Below, piece by piece: positions 40,506-41,436 of a stretch of 41,436 bases of DNA. Numbering within the stretch: the first letter of the stretch is position 1; each line of letters opens with the position of its first letter. Under the pieces are notes generated by a model, which saw only the letters and a program-made list of their open reading frames with translations, was not told the DNA's origin and did not search any database. This DNA comes from an uncultured Peptococcaceae bacterium. Its GTDB lineage: Bacteria; Bacillota; Peptococcia; Peptococcales; Peptococcaceae. Location of the stretch: positions 1 to 41,436 of the forward strand of contig CALIQN010000023.1 in NCBI GenBank assembly GCA_938044045.1. Reading direction: 5' to 3'. The position numbers and the translations under genes are program-made.

Positions 40506-41117
40506 ATGGAACCTCGTGATTTAATGAAGGCTTATGATATTAAGGTTACCGATGGCAATCAATTAGAAAATCTTCTTTCTTCTGAGGTTTTTTATTGGCT
40601 ATCAACAGCAGTTGCCCTAAGTTTTACGCGTGAAGTGATCTTTGGTAATTTTAAGACAAATTCTGAAGACGTAGTGGCAAGCTTTACCAGTGCTTTGCGT
40701 AAAGGGGAGGATAAAATAGATGCAGAGGTAATCAAGGAGGCACAAAGTAATTGTCTAAGTGCCTTAAAAGATATTAAAGCGTACCTTAATGATTGTATGA
40801 TGTTTGATAGAAAAAGAGCGATACCGCTTTGTTTAGGCTTTACAAGGTATTGGCTATTTACGAAACTTATTGAACTAGAGTGGCAAAAAAAGGCGATAGA
40901 GGAAGATTTGGTTGAAACCTATCTTTTTTTGGATGGTGTCATTGCTGATCAAGAAGAGTTGACCTTAATTGAAGAAAAGGTAAAAAAAGAGGATACGCTT
41001 TTCGATGATGAAATCATCTATTTGCGTACCCACTTTAGAAATGCTCAAGAATTTTTCCGAGGATTGGAAAATGAGCTAAAATTGATTTCTCTTGGACATT
41101 TGACAAGAAAGAATTAG
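40506..41117 (+). CDS. hypothetical protein (203 aa)
   Basis: The mostly helical, acidic cytosolic protein has no membrane segment. It begins MEPRDLMKAYDIKVTDGNQL; the middle has a FDRKRAIPLCLGFTRYWL segment and the end a charged stretch (QEELTLIEEKVKKEDTLFDDE). Its start, ATG 40506, has GGCGGAG upstream. The 3' end overlaps the convergent gene by four bases. I do not recognise a family; it could be a regulatory or phage-derived helical protein, but nothing shows it. Confidence 0.75.
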   Translation: MEPRDLMKAYDIKVTDGNQLENLLSSEVFYWLSTAVALSFTREVIFGNFKTNSEDVVASFTSALRKGEDKIDAEVIKEAQSNCLSALKDIKAYLNDCMMFDRKRAIPLCLGFTRYWLFTKLIELEWQKKAIEEDLVETYLFLDGVIADQEELTLIEEKVKKEDTLFDDEIIYLRTHFRNAQEFFRGLENELKLISLGHLTRKN

Positions 41118-41431
41118 TCTTCGTCAGGATCACCACTGAGATGTGTGGATTTGATATGGAGGGTATGATCTAAGGCTTTTGCATTAGCCACACGTAAGTC
41201 TTTTTCCATAAGGCGAACCTTTTTTTCTAAAGATTCTTTAAGCGTTGTAAGCTCAGAGATATTTTTTTCAAGGGTGTCTAGGCGTTGTTTGGAAAGCTTG
41301 AGTGCGCTTTTATTACAGTGATTTCGATATAAAAAGTGACTACTAGAAAATGAAAGAACGATTATGGTAACTAAAGTAATGAGTGTAAAATCAACATTTG
41401 CAATCTCATTAATATGAGCTAAGATATTCAC
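41114..41431 (-). CDS. membrane-anchored coiled-coil protein, possibly 5' incomplete
   Basis: The product has one transmembrane helix (about residues 14-30, DFTLITLVTIIVLSFSSSHF) followed by a long coiled-coil (LSKQRLDTLEKNISELTTLKESLEKKVRLMEKDLRVANAKAL) and an acidic tail. It resembles small bacterial membrane coiled-coil proteins of unknown role. The GTG at 41431 is the first in-frame start; no ribosome binding site is visible before the window edge, and the frame stays open there, so the true start may lie outside. Confidence 0.7.
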   Translation of the reverse strand: MNILAHINEIANVDFTLITLVTIIVLSFSSSHFLYRNHCNKSALKLSKQRLDTLEKNISELTTLKESLEKKVRLMEKDLRVANAKALDHTLHIKSTHLSGDPDED

Positions 41432-41436
41432 ATCCA

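Noticed and set aside
1..41436. tRNA genes, insertion sequences, prophage or CRISPR arrays
   Set aside because: I looked for CCA-ended cloverleaf-like stretches, transposase motifs, phage structural genes and regular direct repeats and saw none.

Overview
The window looks like chromosomal DNA from a low-GC, anaerobic Firmicute, probably of clostridial type. I cannot name the genus. The evidence is a long Bacillus/Clostridium-type SRP RNA with an Alu domain, strong AGGAGG ribosome binding sites, an [FeFe] hydrogenase with its maturase HydF, and the Firmicute-conserved cluster decarboxylase-holB-ricT-trmN6-rsmI. Most genes are housekeeping. I see no tRNA, rRNA, CRISPR array, insertion sequence or prophage.

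Left part (1-10.7 kb, + strand). The window opens inside a DEAD-box helicase gene, followed by thiI and a 53-codon ORF that overlaps the thiI end. Two very small membrane proteins (35 and 47 aa) form their own unit. A promoter at 2893-2922 then starts a tight eight-gene run: a membrane-anchored unknown, thiamine pyrophosphokinase, a DsrE-like protein, hydF, a DUF3783 protein, an arylsulfotransferase-like protein that seems to have lost its catalytic residues, and the potassium uptake pair trkA-trkH. A shared terminator closes the run.

Middle (10.7-22.2 kb). On the minus strand are an alpha/beta hydrolase, whose start region looks frameshifted in an A6 tract, and a glyoxalase-guaB pair. The IMP dehydrogenase is of the unusual type known from the protist Tritrichomonas. 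On the plus strand are dnaB, a cytosolic 5'-nucleotidase-like enzyme and a metallo-beta-lactamase-fold lipoprotein. An AT-rich island then holds one 467-aa orphan gene (17840-19243, minus). It carries two RNxxAH motifs, as in two-HEPN-domain ribonucleases, and is the best candidate here for an undescribed defence or toxin gene. An orphan prepilin peptidase, a HAD phosphatase and an ApgM-type mutase follow.

Right part (22.2-41.4 kb). Four tandem DUF1307 (YehR-like) lipoprotein genes, each with its own terminator, lead to a monomeric [FeFe] hydrogenase (HydF client) with a structured leader. After a convergent terminator comes a minus-strand operon (HAD phosphatase, Uup-type ABC-F ATPase, two small unknowns), then plus-strand CBS, GlsB-like and CsbD-like stress proteins, a small unknown, a DedA/VTT membrane protein and a DUF401 permease. 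Next is the rsmI-trmN6-ricT-holB-decarboxylase block on the minus strand. An NlpC/P60 cell-wall hydrolase, the SRP RNA gene and two unknown genes close the window.

All assignments rest on reading translated sequence and on remembered family motifs. No database search was run.
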